Shown: piece after piece, positions 1-7,898 of the stretch | Layout of the letters: every line of letters begins with the position of its first letter | Position numbering within the stretch: the stretch's first letter is position 1 | Source of the DNA: Pseudophaeobacter profundi | GTDB lineage: Bacteria; Pseudomonadota; Alphaproteobacteria; Rhodobacterales; Rhodobacteraceae | DNA: 47,089 bases | Direction of reading: 5' to 3' | Assembly (NCBI RefSeq): GCF_029697505.1 | Contig: NZ_JARJEF010000018.1 | Location: forward strand, 1 to 47,089 | Position numbers and translations under genes: made by a program | The notes under the pieces: generated by a model | What the model saw: the letters and a program-made list of their open reading frames with translations, nothing else | Databases searched by the model: none | Told to the model about the DNA's origin: nothing

Positions 1-57
1 AGCTTCCTGCTCCTTGATCATTTGGATGATCTGTTCGTCCGTGAATCTCGTCTTCAT
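1..57 (-). CDS. IS3-family transposase OrfA, N-terminal fragment (runs off the window)
   Basis: Nineteen codons are visible, beginning MKTRFTDEQIIQMIKEQEA. This is the typical N-terminus of IS3-family OrfA, the start of its helix-turn-helix that binds the element's ends. The start is the ATG at 57. The rest of orfA and all of orfB lie outside the window, so intactness cannot be judged. Confidence 0.75.
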   Translation of the reverse strand, partial: MKTRFTDEQIIQMIKEQEA

Positions 58-120
58 TTGTCCGTCCTTCGGTTGGGCGGACTCTACACAAAACTGGAGG
101 AAATTCAGGGGCTCAGGTCA
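1..120 (-). mobile_element. End of an IS3-family insertion sequence (partial)
   Basis: The minus strand from 57 down to 1 encodes the start of an IS3-type OrfA (next entry). Upstream of it, a stretch ending at 120 reads on the minus strand as TGACCTGAGCCCC followed by TGAATTTCCTCC, which resembles the terminal inverted repeats of IS3-family elements (IS407-like group). The element therefore ends at about 120 and continues leftward out of the window. No target duplication can be checked because the other end is absent. Confidence 0.75.
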
Positions 121-311
121 CTTCGACCTTATCTTCGTTCACTTTTTACTGACTTCCTGCACTGTGGCGCTGCGAAATGCGGCGTGGGGTTGCAGAGCGT
201 TCACTACGACCGTGCGCCGGACTTCGTTGATTCTGGCTAACTGGTCCTCGATGAGGAAATGATCATCAGACCGGGGAAATGGGTTCCTGTTTTCTCAACA
301 ATTCATTGGCT

Positions 312-569
312 TCAAATCCGGTGGTCGGGCTCCGTGGCTGCTTCAACGATCGCCAGAACATCGAAGGGGTCAAAGCCGATGGCCCGGGCGAGGACGACCA
401 GTTCGACGACGTCGACCCGGCGCTGGCCGCTTTCAATGCGCGCCACGAGGGATTGATGGCACTTGAGCTTGACCGCCAAGTCCTCCTGACCGAGGCCCGC
501 TTTGATGCGCGCGTCGACCAACGCCTGGCAGAGTGCCACCTGTCCCTTGCTTCTGATTGTCTTTGCCAC
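312..569 (-). CDS. XRE-family helix-turn-helix regulator
   Basis: An 85-residue protein made almost entirely of a lambda-repressor-like HTH (residues about 10-70). The recognition region reads GLGQEDLAVKLKCHQSLVAR followed by IESGQRRVDVVELVVLARA, the usual XRE helix pattern. The start is GTG at 569, with an AAGG at 581-584. A perfect inverted repeat, CGTCACA-N7-TGTGACG at 571-591, covers this ribosome-binding region, and a second one lies at 613-629, so autorepression is likely (inference). It sits next to the T4SS operon and may control transfer genes, but the sequence shows no direct link. Upstream extensions in the same DNA are shadows. Confidence 0.75.
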   Translation of the reverse strand: MAKTIRSKGQVALCQALVDARIKAGLGQEDLAVKLKCHQSLVARIESGQRRVDVVELVVLARAIGFDPFDVLAIVEAATEPDHRI

Positions 570-570
570 G

Positions 571-591
571 CGTCACATACCTTTTGTGACG
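571..591. promoter_or_regulatory. Perfect inverted repeat, candidate operator of the XRE gene
   Basis: CGTCACA-N7-TGTGACG is a perfect 7-7-7 dyad that begins one base upstream of the GTG start of the XRE gene and includes its presumed Shine-Dalgarno. A repressor bound here would block initiation. That XRE itself binds is an inference from position. Confidence 0.45.
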
Positions 592-612
592 TCGCTAGCG
601 GATGAAATCTGT

Positions 613-629
613 TATCTAAAAAGTAGATA
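613..629. promoter_or_regulatory. Inverted repeat TATCTA-N5-TAGATA upstream of the XRE gene
   Basis: A 6-bp perfect dyad with a 5-bp AT-rich spacer, in the AT-rich stretch that probably holds the XRE promoter. It could be a second operator or form part of the -10 region. No experimental consensus is known to me for this family. Confidence 0.3.
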
Positions 630-693
630 TATGAGGGTGTTATCGGCGTCTGGTTTCCATGGGCTGCAAGTCTGATGCTCCCGAGGTTGCCCA

Positions 694-987
694 TCAATCC
701 CCTACCAATTGCAGAAATCGGCCGTAGTCCTCACTGACCTCCCTCGCTTCCTCGAACGCGCGGGCCCGTTCACCGTCGAGGCAACGGAAGTAGCTCTGGA
801 TATCCTGAATGTAATCTTCGAAGTCGCCGCGGATGATATCCGCATAGTCCCGCGCCGCCTGCGAATCGCTTGGCAGGAAAGGACGGGCCGGGGCGAAGCA
901 GGATTCCGCCAAAACCGGCCCGGGAACGCAGATTAGAAGGATCATAGCTTGCAATGGGAGCAGGCATGTCAACCTTGGGTTTCTCAA
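694..987 (-). CDS. Small secreted protein of unknown function
   Basis: The protein has a clear signal peptide (RNPRLTCLLPLQ, then the hydrophobic AMILLICVPGPVLA) ending near an A-E-S cleavage site. The mature part is acidic with two cysteines, in SCFAPARPFLPSD and YFRCLDGE. I choose the TTG at 987 because AAGGAG precedes it by 8 bases and it gives a compact signal peptide. A GTG at 1014 in the same frame is possible but lacks a ribosome site. It is divergent from the T4SS operon. I do not recognise the family; the location suggests a periplasmic accessory of the conjugation system (inference). Confidence 0.55.
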   Translation of the reverse strand: MRNPRLTCLLPLQAMILLICVPGPVLAESCFAPARPFLPSDSQAARDYADIIRGDFEDYIQDIQSYFRCLDGERARAFEEAREVSEDYGRFLQLVGD

Positions 988-1077
988 ACCTGTTATCTCC
1001 TTGATCGCAGACACTGGCCGTGACTAGTGTTTGCGTGACCAAACTACAGCTAAAGCACGATATTACATCTTGCGGTT

Positions 1078-1091
1078 GATAGTATACTATC
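1078..1091. promoter_or_regulatory. Perfect 14-bp palindrome in the divergent T4SS promoter region
   Basis: GATAGTATACTATC is a perfect palindrome and contains TATACT, a plausible -10 element, on both strands. It lies between the minus-strand secreted protein and the plus-strand T4SS operon. It may be an operator or the core of back-to-back promoters. Confidence 0.4.
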
Positions 1092-1143
1092 GTAACTCTG
1101 GGCTTCAAGTGGGAATGCCTGGGGTCGCGCCATTGGAGAAAGC

Positions 1144-1524
1144 GTGAGCCGGGCCATGAACTGGGACATCGAAGCACCAAATGTGGTTACGGAAGCCAGG
1201 TTCCGCGAGCTCGTGGAAAGCGGCTATAGCGCAGAAATCCTGTGCCAGGAGTCGGCACATAAGAAAGGCCCCAGCTATTACGGGGTCTGGATCATGCGCG
1301 TTGTCTCTGATGACGGGGTGGAAAAGCTCCTGGTCACCGCCCGCACGCGGACGACCTACAACGATATCAAGATCCGCGAGTTCAAGACGATCTCCGGCGT
1401 GGTGTCTTTCTTCATTGGCCTTGGTTTTGCGCATGTCGACCTGCCGCTTGAGGCGGGGACAAGCCGTACGCACAAACTTGCGCCGCCAGACAAAGCCCCA
1501 TCAGACAAGGACGCTGGCAGCTAA
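1144..1524 (+). CDS. Conserved small T4SS-operon protein, function unknown
   Basis: A 126-residue soluble protein with no signal peptide and no membrane segment except a weak hydrophobic patch (ISGVVSFFIGLGFAHVDLP). The start is GTG at 1144, because GGAG at 1135-1138 is 5 bases upstream. The ATG at 1156 has no well-placed ribosome site. It is the first gene of the T4SS transcript and its 3' end overlaps virB1. It contains SYYGVWIMRVVSDDG and a basic stretch TARTRTTYNDIKIREFKT, which would suit a nucleic-acid or partner-binding fold. I do not recognise the family. Confidence 0.55.
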   Translation: MSRAMNWDIEAPNVVTEARFRELVESGYSAEILCQESAHKKGPSYYGVWIMRVVSDDGVEKLLVTARTRTTYNDIKIREFKTISGVVSFFIGLGFAHVDLPLEAGTSRTHKLAPPDKAPSDKDAGS

Positions 1525-2182
1525 CCTCGTCTGTCTCTGGCTGGTCGCAGCACCTGCCTCAGCTCAAATGGTCCTGGTCATGGAGAGCGACGGCTCCCTG
1601 ATCCCGTCACGCTCCCAAAGCAGCTTTGCTCGAAACTACAATGACGGGATTGGTCAGGGTTCGGCCTCCGATGGGATCGCGATCTTCGGCGAGGTAGAGG
1701 CCGAGCAAGAGGGCGTCCAAGTCGCGGCCCTTGCCCGCCCGACTCCCCTGCCCCGCGCCGATGTCCTCTCCGGGATTCAGACCACGGCCTTGCGCTATGC
1801 CGGCCATCCCGGCCTGCGTCGCGCGGGGCTTTCCGTGACGGATTGGCTGGCTCTCTATCGGGCGAATATCGAGGTTGAGAGCGCCTACCGGCAGGATGCG
1901 ATCTCACACGCGGGCGCCATTGGCCTTGGTCAGCTTATGCCCGACACCGCGCGCGACCTCGGCGTCGACCCGCGCGATCCACAACAGAACCTCGACGGTT
2001 CCGCTCGCTACCTCGCGATGATGCTGGAAAGCTTCGGCGATCCGCATCTGGCGCTTGCCGCCTACAACGCTGGGCCGGAAGCAGTGCGCCAACACGGTGG
2101 CATTCCCCCTTACCGAGAAACCCAGAACCACGTGGCCCGCGTCATGGCCGTTGTGGCCCGATTGGAAGGATCAAATTCATGA
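1478..2182 (+). CDS. virB1: VirB1-like lytic transglycosylase
   Basis: A peptidoglycan-cleaving enzyme that opens the murein layer for the T4SS. The SLT fold is in the C-terminal half: the catalytic glutamate is E134 in IEVESAYRQD, followed by the family motifs GAIGLGQLMPDTA and LALAAYNAGPEAV. A signal peptide (RRQTKPHQTRTLAAN, then a hydrophobic stretch ending in APASAQ) is encoded only if translation starts at about the TTG at 1478, overlapping the previous gene. This start is the least certain point, and a CTG further down is possible. The 3' end overlaps virB2 by ATGA, so translational coupling is likely. Confidence 0.8.
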   Translation: MRRQTKPHQTRTLAANLVCLWLVAAPASAQMVLVMESDGSLIPSRSQSSFARNYNDGIGQGSASDGIAIFGEVEAEQEGVQVAALARPTPLPRADVLSGIQTTALRYAGHPGLRRAGLSVTDWLALYRANIEVESAYRQDAISHAGAIGLGQLMPDTARDLGVDPRDPQQNLDGSARYLAMMLESFGDPHLALAAYNAGPEAVRQHGGIPPYRETQNHVARVMAVVARLEGSNS

Positions 2183-2472
2183 GACAGATTTCAAACCTCT
2201 TTGTCGCCTCGCTGGCACTATCCCTGCTCATTGCCGAGCCCGCACTTGCACAGAGCATCGATCTCTCCCCGATCCAAAGCCTGTTGCAGGGCATTGTCGA
2301 TGCGCTGACCGGACCTCTTGGTGTGGTCATCGCCACACTCGCGGTCCTCGGCGTTTTCTTGAGCTGGTTCTTCAACATCATCGATCTGCGCCAGGCGCTT
2401 TGGGTGCTTGTCGGGATCGCCGGTGTCGCCGCCGCCCCCACCATCGTTGCCGCGGTCTTTGCCGGTGGCTGA
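2179..2472 (+). CDS. virB2: VirB2-like T4SS major pilin
   Basis: A 97-residue prepilin with an N-terminal signal sequence ending in the region AEPALAQS. Two hydrophobic helices follow (about 45-65 and 68-92) with a short polar turn, as in the TrbC/VirB2 family. After processing it would be inserted in the inner membrane and polymerised into the conjugative pilus. The ATG overlaps the virB1 stop (ATGA), and the stop overlaps the likely GTG of virB3. Confidence 0.8.
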   Translation: MRQISNLFVASLALSLLIAEPALAQSIDLSPIQSLLQGIVDALTGPLGVVIATLAVLGVFLSWFFNIIDLRQALWVLVGIAGVAAAPTIVAAVFAGG

Positions 2473-2743
2473 GCGCGCGCCTCTCTTCCTCGGCCTCGTG
2501 CGCCCGCCGAAGCTTCTGGGCCTGCCCATCATGTACGCGATGGTCTGGCTCTTCGGTTCGGTGCTCTTGTTCGTCTGGGTCCAGCACATCGCGGTGCTGG
2601 GTTTCGCCGCCCTGCTCTATCCCGTGCTCTGGAAGGCCGCCGATTGGGACCCGCGTTTTATCGACGTGATGATGACCGCGCTGCAGGAGACGCCACCCAC
2701 GCGAAACCGCAGCATCCATGGCGGGGACAGCTATGCCCCGTGA
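2465..2743 (+). CDS. virB3: VirB3-like T4SS inner-membrane protein
   Basis: A 92-residue protein with the hallmark VirB3 arrangement: a short polar N-terminus (AERAPLFLGLVRPPKLLGLP) and a hydrophobic hairpin (about 22-60), then a polar tail. VirB3 partners with the VirB4 ATPase during pilus assembly. I choose GTG at 2465, overlapping the virB2 stop. A longer reading from 2408 would add a proline-serine leader that is only the other frame of virB2. Its 3' end overlaps the start of virB4. Confidence 0.75.
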   Translation: MAERAPLFLGLVRPPKLLGLPIMYAMVWLFGSVLLFVWVQHIAVLGFAALLYPVLWKAADWDPRFIDVMMTALQETPPTRNRSIHGGDSYAP

Positions 2744-5108
2744 TGACACCCGTGATGCTGCGCTCGACCCCCGCACAATGACGCCGGATTGGTATGCGCG
2801 CGAGACCCGCCTCGCGCATATGCTGCCCTATGTGAGCCTCGTTGACGACCAGACCGTGCGGACCCGGGTGAATGAACTCTTCCGCTGCATCCGGCTCGAG
2901 GGGATCAACAGCTACACGACGGACGATGCCTATCTCGACAAGGTGACAGCGCTTTTTGCCCGCATCATCGCGCAGCTTGGGCCGGAATTCAGCTATTACG
3001 TCCACAAGGTCTCCAAGGCCATCAAACCTGATCTCGACCCCATCCGTGAGGACAGCTTCGCGGGCGAGGTGGACCGGCGCTGGCGCGCAAAACTCGAGAC
3101 CAGCGGGCTCCGCGACAAAACACTGACGCTCACCGTCATTCACCGCCCGCCCCCCAAAAGCCTACTGCCGTTTCTCAGCCGCAGCGCGCCCGATCGGTTG
3201 AAGGAGGAAACCCGCAAGCGCCTGCAGCGCCTCGGCGAGGCCGTGAACGTCTTCCTCTCGGGGCTCACCGAGCTCAAGCCGCGCCTGCTGTCAGCCGCAT
3301 CGGGGGAATTGGTGGGGTTTCTGGGCGCGCTCAACACGGGAACAGAGCTGCCGCTCTACCCGGCAAACACCTACGGCTTTTTGTCCTTCAACGTCGCCAA
3401 TACCCGCGTGACGTTTCATGGCGATCATTTCGAGCTTTCCGAAGGCGTTGTGGGCCATCGCTACGGCAAAAGTTTCACCATCGGGGAATACTCGGAAGGC
3501 ACCTCCTGCACCATGTTCGACATGCTGAACCTGCCGGTCGACATGATCGTCACGCATTCCTTCACCCCGATCAATTCGAACCTCATGGCGGGCCGCATCA
3601 AACGGCAAAAGCGCCAGATGCAGGCCAGCCAGGACGCGGCCCTCTCGCTCCTAGAAGCCCTCGATATCGCCGCCGATGATCTCGAGGCCAAGCGCCAAAG
3701 CTTCGGCGAACACCACATGGTCGTGACGCTCTTTTGCGACACGCTCGAAGAACTGCAAACCCTCAGCGCCGAGATCGTGAACGCCGCCGCAACCGAAGGC
3801 GTGAAGATGATTGGCGAGCGGGTCGCGGCCAAGGCGCATTACCTCAGCCAGCACCCCGGCAACCAGCCAAAGCGCGTCCGCGCCAGCGCCGTCACCAACC
3901 GCAACTTCGCGGATTTTGCGGCCTTCCACCGGACACAGCTCGGCAAACCTGCAGCACTTACCCCCTGGGGCCGGGTCGTCACATATTTGCCCACGCCGGA
4001 GCAGAGCGCCTACCGGTTTTCCTATCACGAGCAGGGCTCGCCTGACAAAGAACCGACCAGCGGCCATACCCTGATCATGGGGCGGCCCGGGTCCGGCAAA
4101 TCGGTGCTGTCAGCCTTTCTGATGACCCAGGCCCGTCGCGCAGGGGCGCGGATCTTCGTCTTTGATTACCGTCTTGGCATGGAGATGGCGGTGCGCGCCA
4201 ATGGCGGGCGCTACGCGTCTCTGAACGCCGGCCAGCCCACGGGTCTCAACCCGCTCTGGACAGAGACCGATGCCCGCGGCACCGCCTGGCTCTCGGACTG
4301 GCTTACGACCTTGCTCTACCGCGACGACAAGCCTCTGACGCCGGCACAGACCAACCGCATCCAGGAAGTCGTGCGCCAGAATGCCCAGGCCACCAACCCG
4401 GCCCTGCGGAACTGGCGGGATTTCGCATCGCTGTTCGTCTCCACCGATGATGGCGGCGATCTGCACCAGCGACTGCTCGAGTGGACCGAGGACGGCCGCT
4501 ATGGCTGGATCTTCGGGCAGAGCCTCGAGGACACGTTCTCGCTCAAGGGCGATGTCGTTGGCTTCGATCTCACTGGCATTCTCGACAGCGAGGCCGACAA
4601 GGAGCGGATGGCGGTCCTTTCCTATCTCTTCCGGCGGGTCGAACGCGAGATCGAGGATCGCCGCCCCACCATCATCGTGATCGACGAGGCCTGGAAGGCC
4701 CTCGATAACGCGTATTTCGCCGAACGGCTGTCGAACTGGCTGGTGACCGCGCGCAAGCAGAACACCGTCGCGGTGATGATGACGCAATACGCGAGCCAGC
4801 TCGAGCGCACCCGGACCGGCAAGACCATCGTCGAAGCCGTTCCGACGCAGATCCTGCTCCCCAATATCCGCGCGCAGCCTGCGGATTACGCCATGCTGAA
4901 CCTCACGGAGAAGGAGCTCGACGTCCTTCTCAACACGGGCAGCAACAGCCGCCTCGCACTGATCCGCGACGATCAGGGCTCAATCGTCGTCGATGCCGAT
5001 CTGAGCGCCCTTGGGCCCAATCTCACCATCCTTGGTGGCATGGAAAAGGGCGAAGCGCTTGTCGGCGCCGATTACCGCACCCGCCCAGATTTTTGGAGGC
5101 TTTCATGA
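2733..5108 (+). CDS. virB4: VirB4-like T4SS ATPase
   Basis: A 791-residue AAA+ ATPase that powers pilus biogenesis and substrate transfer at the inner-membrane base of the channel. The N-terminal VirB4 domain (about 1-420) is followed by the ATPase domain. Walker A is GRPGSGKS near residue 450 and Walker B is TIIVIDEAW near 645, with a later MMTQYASQLERT segment typical of the family. Two ATGs are possible. I prefer 2733 (MPRDD) because GGGGAC is just upstream; 2718 has no ribosome site. The end overlaps the next gene by ATGA. It is the most readily recognised gene of the operon. Confidence 0.93.
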   Translation: MPRDDTRDAALDPRTMTPDWYARETRLAHMLPYVSLVDDQTVRTRVNELFRCIRLEGINSYTTDDAYLDKVTALFARIIAQLGPEFSYYVHKVSKAIKPDLDPIREDSFAGEVDRRWRAKLETSGLRDKTLTLTVIHRPPPKSLLPFLSRSAPDRLKEETRKRLQRLGEAVNVFLSGLTELKPRLLSAASGELVGFLGALNTGTELPLYPANTYGFLSFNVANTRVTFHGDHFELSEGVVGHRYGKSFTIGEYSEGTSCTMFDMLNLPVDMIVTHSFTPINSNLMAGRIKRQKRQMQASQDAALSLLEALDIAADDLEAKRQSFGEHHMVVTLFCDTLEELQTLSAEIVNAAATEGVKMIGERVAAKAHYLSQHPGNQPKRVRASAVTNRNFADFAAFHRTQLGKPAALTPWGRVVTYLPTPEQSAYRFSYHEQGSPDKEPTSGHTLIMGRPGSGKSVLSAFLMTQARRAGARIFVFDYRLGMEMAVRANGGRYASLNAGQPTGLNPLWTETDARGTAWLSDWLTTLLYRDDKPLTPAQTNRIQEVVRQNAQATNPALRNWRDFASLFVSTDDGGDLHQRLLEWTEDGRYGWIFGQSLEDTFSLKGDVVGFDLTGILDSEADKERMAVLSYLFRRVEREIEDRRPTIIVIDEAWKALDNAYFAERLSNWLVTARKQNTVAVMMTQYASQLERTRTGKTIVEAVPTQILLPNIRAQPADYAMLNLTEKELDVLLNTGSNSRLALIRDDQGSIVVDADLSALGPNLTILGGMEKGEALVGADYRTRPDFWRLS

Positions 5109-5272
5109 TCCGTATTCTTGTCGCTTTGGCTGCGCTCGGCGCTTTAGCCTCCTGCGCCCAGTACCAGGAACCGCAGGCCAATTGCTTCACCTTCCTAGCC
5201 TCGACAGCCCCTGTCGCGCCTGATTGCACCTTCACGCCTCTCGATGCGCCGGAGGGCGACATTGAAGTCTAG
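5105..5272 (+). CDS. Small lipoprotein, candidate VirB7 equivalent
   Basis: A 55-residue protein: MIRILVALAALGALASC is a textbook lipoprotein signal with the lipobox LASC, so lipidation at C17 is expected. Two further cysteines follow (in ANCFTF and PDCTFTP). The ATG overlaps the virB4 stop (ATGA), and its last codons contain the ribosome site of the next gene. VirB7 proteins are short lipoproteins of this size that pin VirB9 to the outer membrane. No other candidate occurs in the operon, although here the gene is not in the usual place before virB8. The assignment is inferred from size, lipobox and operon. Confidence 0.6.
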   Translation: MIRILVALAALGALASCAQYQEPQANCFTFLASTAPVAPDCTFTPLDAPEGDIEV

Positions 5273-6416
5273 CCTGCCTCATATCCTCGCATTTTGCTTG
5301 CTGCCCGGTCTCGGATTCGCCCAAGGCGTGCCGACCAATGACAGTGGGCTGACCGCGCGTGACATCGTCGAGACCGGCGATCGCGAGGCTGACTTGGCCG
5401 TTCAGTCGGACAAGCTTGCCGTGCGCGAACTCATTGCCGAGATCGAACGGGAGCAGCTGGAAACCCTGCAACGCATCCTTGATGCCCAGACCAGCTTCGG
5501 CGGTCAGGGCTTGCCAGCTATGGTCTCGGGGCTGGAAAGCGGCAGCGGGGATCCGGCCCGGTCAGTCGAGGCGGTCTATGGCACGGGCGAGATCGATCCC
5601 AATCCCGGCGGTGAACAGATGTTTGGGGATGCGTCTGAGACCATCGAGCAGCTCATCATCCGCGTGGCTCAGGAGACCAGTGGCTTTGCGGGTGTTGGCC
5701 GCGCGGGTCTTTCCCCCGTCCAATGGCGCGCGCTGCTGCAAGCGCTGATCTGGCAGGAGAGCCGGTTTACGATTGGGGCACGGTCTCCCGTCGGCGCCTA
5801 TGGTCTCACCCAGATCATGCCGGGCACGGCCAGCGATCTGGGCATCAACCCGGAATATTACGACAGCCCCTACCTTCAGGTGCATGGCGGCGCGCGCTAT
5901 CTCGCGACCCAGCTCAACACATTCGATGGCAACATCATCAACGCCCTCGCGGCCTATAACGCCGGACCCGGCCGGGTCTTCGAGTATGGCGGCGTTCCGC
6001 CCTTTCGCGAGACCCAGCACTACGTCCAGGTGATCCCCGAACGCTACAATCTCTATCTGACCCGTATCGGCGGGATCGATGCGCTCGGCACGATCGATCC
6101 GGCCCTTCTCGCCAATGCCAACCTCTCACTCACGGGTCATGGGGCGGCCTTTTATGGCAGCAACTCACCAGCCGCGATCCGCCAAGCCGCCCTGCGTATT
6201 GCGGATATCGTCGAGCGGATTTCCGATACAGAGGACGTGCAGGAAAGCATCGCGCTCAACACCTATGCGCGCGCCGAACTGGTGCGCCTCGTCTCCGCCC
6301 GCATAAGGCTTCAGGCAGCCCGCACCCGTGTCCTTTCTGCCGAGGAGCTGGCCCAGGCCAGCGCCCGCATGGCCGAAGGCGCGTTCATGGATTTTACGAT
6401 CAGGGAGATTGAATGA
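5262..6416 (+). CDS. Lytic transglycosylase embedded in a VirB5-like scaffold
   Basis: A 384-residue exported protein. The signal peptide ends near GLGFAQ, and then comes a helical, glutamate-rich segment (about 30-80). An SLT domain follows (about 150-270) with catalytic E166 in LIWQESRFT and the motifs GAYGLTQIMPGTASDLGI and ALAAYNAGPGRV. The C-terminal 77 residues align without gaps to the C-terminus of the neighbouring VirB5: in both, LNT-N4-AEL is followed by FMDFT exactly 43 residues after the L of LNT, and both mature N-termini begin AQGVP. It therefore looks like a VirB5 paralogue with a transglycosylase inserted. The TTG at 5262 is chosen because GGAGG lies 6 bases upstream. It overlaps virB5 by ATGA. 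Confidence 0.8.
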   Translation: MKSSLPHILAFCLLPGLGFAQGVPTNDSGLTARDIVETGDREADLAVQSDKLAVRELIAEIEREQLETLQRILDAQTSFGGQGLPAMVSGLESGSGDPARSVEAVYGTGEIDPNPGGEQMFGDASETIEQLIIRVAQETSGFAGVGRAGLSPVQWRALLQALIWQESRFTIGARSPVGAYGLTQIMPGTASDLGINPEYYDSPYLQVHGGARYLATQLNTFDGNIINALAAYNAGPGRVFEYGGVPPFRETQHYVQVIPERYNLYLTRIGGIDALGTIDPALLANANLSLTGHGAAFYGSNSPAAIRQAALRIADIVERISDTEDVQESIALNTYARAELVRLVSARIRLQAARTRVLSAEELAQASARMAEGAFMDFTIREIE

Positions 6417-7225
6417 TGAGACGGAAGTTTCTGAGAGCGGCCTTGGCCACAACGCTTGGAATTGGCCTGCATCTGGGAGCCCTCTCCCCTGCCGCAGCGC
6501 AAGGCGTGCCCGTCGTCGATACCCAGAACATCGCGCAAAACATCCAGCAGCTCCGGCAGATGATCGAGGACGAGATTCTGCAAAACGAGCAGCTGACGCA
6601 GCTCCGCGAACAGCTTGCCACACTCACGGACCAACTCGCGGAGCTGCAAAGAACCTACGAGGCCCTCACCCGCCTCGCCGAGCTTCCAGAAATCATCCGG
6701 ACGGAAATGGAAGACGAGTTGAACGGTCTGCTCGACCAGGAGTTCGGGGACATCCTTGCGACGATTGAGGCGATCAAGACGGGGGATTTCTCCGGCCTGT
6801 CCGGTTCTGGCGCAGGCGAGATCGAAACCCAGATGGACCGGGTGCTGGCCGACCTCGGTTTTGACGAGGACACCCTCTCGGAAATGGCCACGAGCGGCAA
6901 TGCAGGCGCGAACCGCGTGGCCACGCAGGCAACAACCGGCGCACTCGTCTCAGCCGCCGCCCAAAACAGCTATGAGGACGCTGGCCAATCGCTTGAGCGG
7001 GTAGACCGCCTTGTCGGGCTCATCGACGACATGGAAGAGCTCAAGCAAAGCGTCGATCTCAACACGCGCGTGACCGCGGAGCTCGCCATTGCGCTGGTCG
7101 CCATGTGGCAACTCGAAGCCATCCAGACCGTGGGCGATGGCACCGGCGGCGTGATCGATGCCGCCACCATCGCCGAAGAACAGCGCTTCATGGATTTCAC
7201 CTTGCCAGACGTCCGGGCAGACTGA
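6413..7225 (+). CDS. virB5: VirB5-like T4SS minor pilin
   Basis: A 270-residue exported helical protein. Its signal peptide (RRKFLRAALATTLGIGLHLG) ends at SPAAAQ. A long predicted coiled-coil segment lies at about 35-85 (repeated Q-L-R-E-Q-L), then a glycine-rich middle, then a C-terminal helical region ending FMDFTLPDVRAD. VirB5/TrbJ-type proteins cap the pilus and contact the recipient. Assignment rests on operon position (between virB4 and virB8), size, signal peptide and the helical pattern; this family is poorly conserved. It shares its N- and C-terminal parts with the preceding protein, suggesting tandem duplication. Confidence 0.75.
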   Translation: MMRRKFLRAALATTLGIGLHLGALSPAAAQGVPVVDTQNIAQNIQQLRQMIEDEILQNEQLTQLREQLATLTDQLAELQRTYEALTRLAELPEIIRTEMEDELNGLLDQEFGDILATIEAIKTGDFSGLSGSGAGEIETQMDRVLADLGFDEDTLSEMATSGNAGANRVATQATTGALVSAAAQNSYEDAGQSLERVDRLVGLIDDMEELKQSVDLNTRVTAELAIALVAMWQLEAIQTVGDGTGGVIDAATIAEEQRFMDFTLPDVRAD

Positions 7226-7242
7226 TCGTGGGGGCCTGACGG

Positions 7243-7896
7243 GTGGCGACTGAACAAGAAATCATCGAGGAAGAACTGGTCTACGGTGCCCTGCGCCGCG
7301 AACGACTCTGGCAACGCCTTGGTCTGACAGGTCTTGTCTTCGGTATCATCGGCTGTCTGAGCGCAGCAGCAGTCGCGATCCTCGATGTCGACCCACCCCC
7401 CGTCGTTGTCCCCTATGATCCCGCTACTGGTTTTGCCCTGCCCGAGGCGTCCGTTGGGGCCACATCCGTCACCGCCAACCAGGCGATCATCGAGGCGGAG
7501 GTGTTCCGCTATGTGACCGACCGGGAGGTCTACAACCAGCTCGACAACGATCTGCGCATCCGCAGCGTCCTGCGCCGCTCGGACGGGGCCGCCGAGAGCG
7601 GGCTGCGCCAGATCTGGAACAGCGCCAACGAGAATTACCCGCCGACGGTCTATGGCCCCAATGCTCGGCTCGACGTGGAAATCCTCAGCATCAACCGGAT
7701 CGGAACCAACCGCGCGACGGTCCGCCTGCGCAAGCGCCTGACGTCCATTAACGGCACCCAGACCGGCCTCTTCACTGCGACGCTTCTCTTCGAGTTCCGC
7801 CCGGAGACCCGCCGCTCCATCGATGAGGTCTGGACCAATCCATTCGGCTTCACCGTCCTCGAATATTCCATCCGCTCCGACAGATTGGAGAACTGA
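7243..7896 (+). CDS. virB8: VirB8-like T4SS inner-membrane assembly factor
   Basis: A 217-residue bitopic protein: a short cytoplasmic tail, one membrane helix (about 26-48, GLVFGIIGCLSAAAVAIL), then a periplasmic NTF2-like domain typical of VirB8 (conserved features QAIIEAEVFRYVTDREVYN and the final strand NPFGFTVLEYSIRSD). VirB8 nucleates the complex and contacts VirB9 and VirB10. The start is GTG at 7243 after a G-rich ribosome site. It is separated from virB9 by two bases. Confidence 0.88.
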   Translation: MATEQEIIEEELVYGALRRERLWQRLGLTGLVFGIIGCLSAAAVAILDVDPPPVVVPYDPATGFALPEASVGATSVTANQAIIEAEVFRYVTDREVYNQLDNDLRIRSVLRRSDGAAESGLRQIWNSANENYPPTVYGPNARLDVEILSINRIGTNRATVRLRKRLTSINGTQTGLFTATLLFEFRPETRRSIDEVWTNPFGFTVLEYSIRSDRLEN

Positions 7897-7898
7897 CG

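Noticed and set aside
121-311. Search for a gene or plasmid replication remnant after the IS3 end
   Set aside because: Only short frames without start signals; nothing recognisable.
266-697. 143-codon minus-strand frame overlapping the XRE gene
   Set aside because: Different frame of the same DNA; the XRE frame has a coherent HTH and an operator at its start.
1181-1477. N-terminal extension of the virB1 frame
   Set aside because: This part is in another frame of the upstream gene and would put an Arg/Ser-rich leader before the signal peptide.
4110-4787. 225-codon minus-strand frame inside virB4
   Set aside because: Lies opposite the Walker motifs of virB4 and has no recognisable domain.
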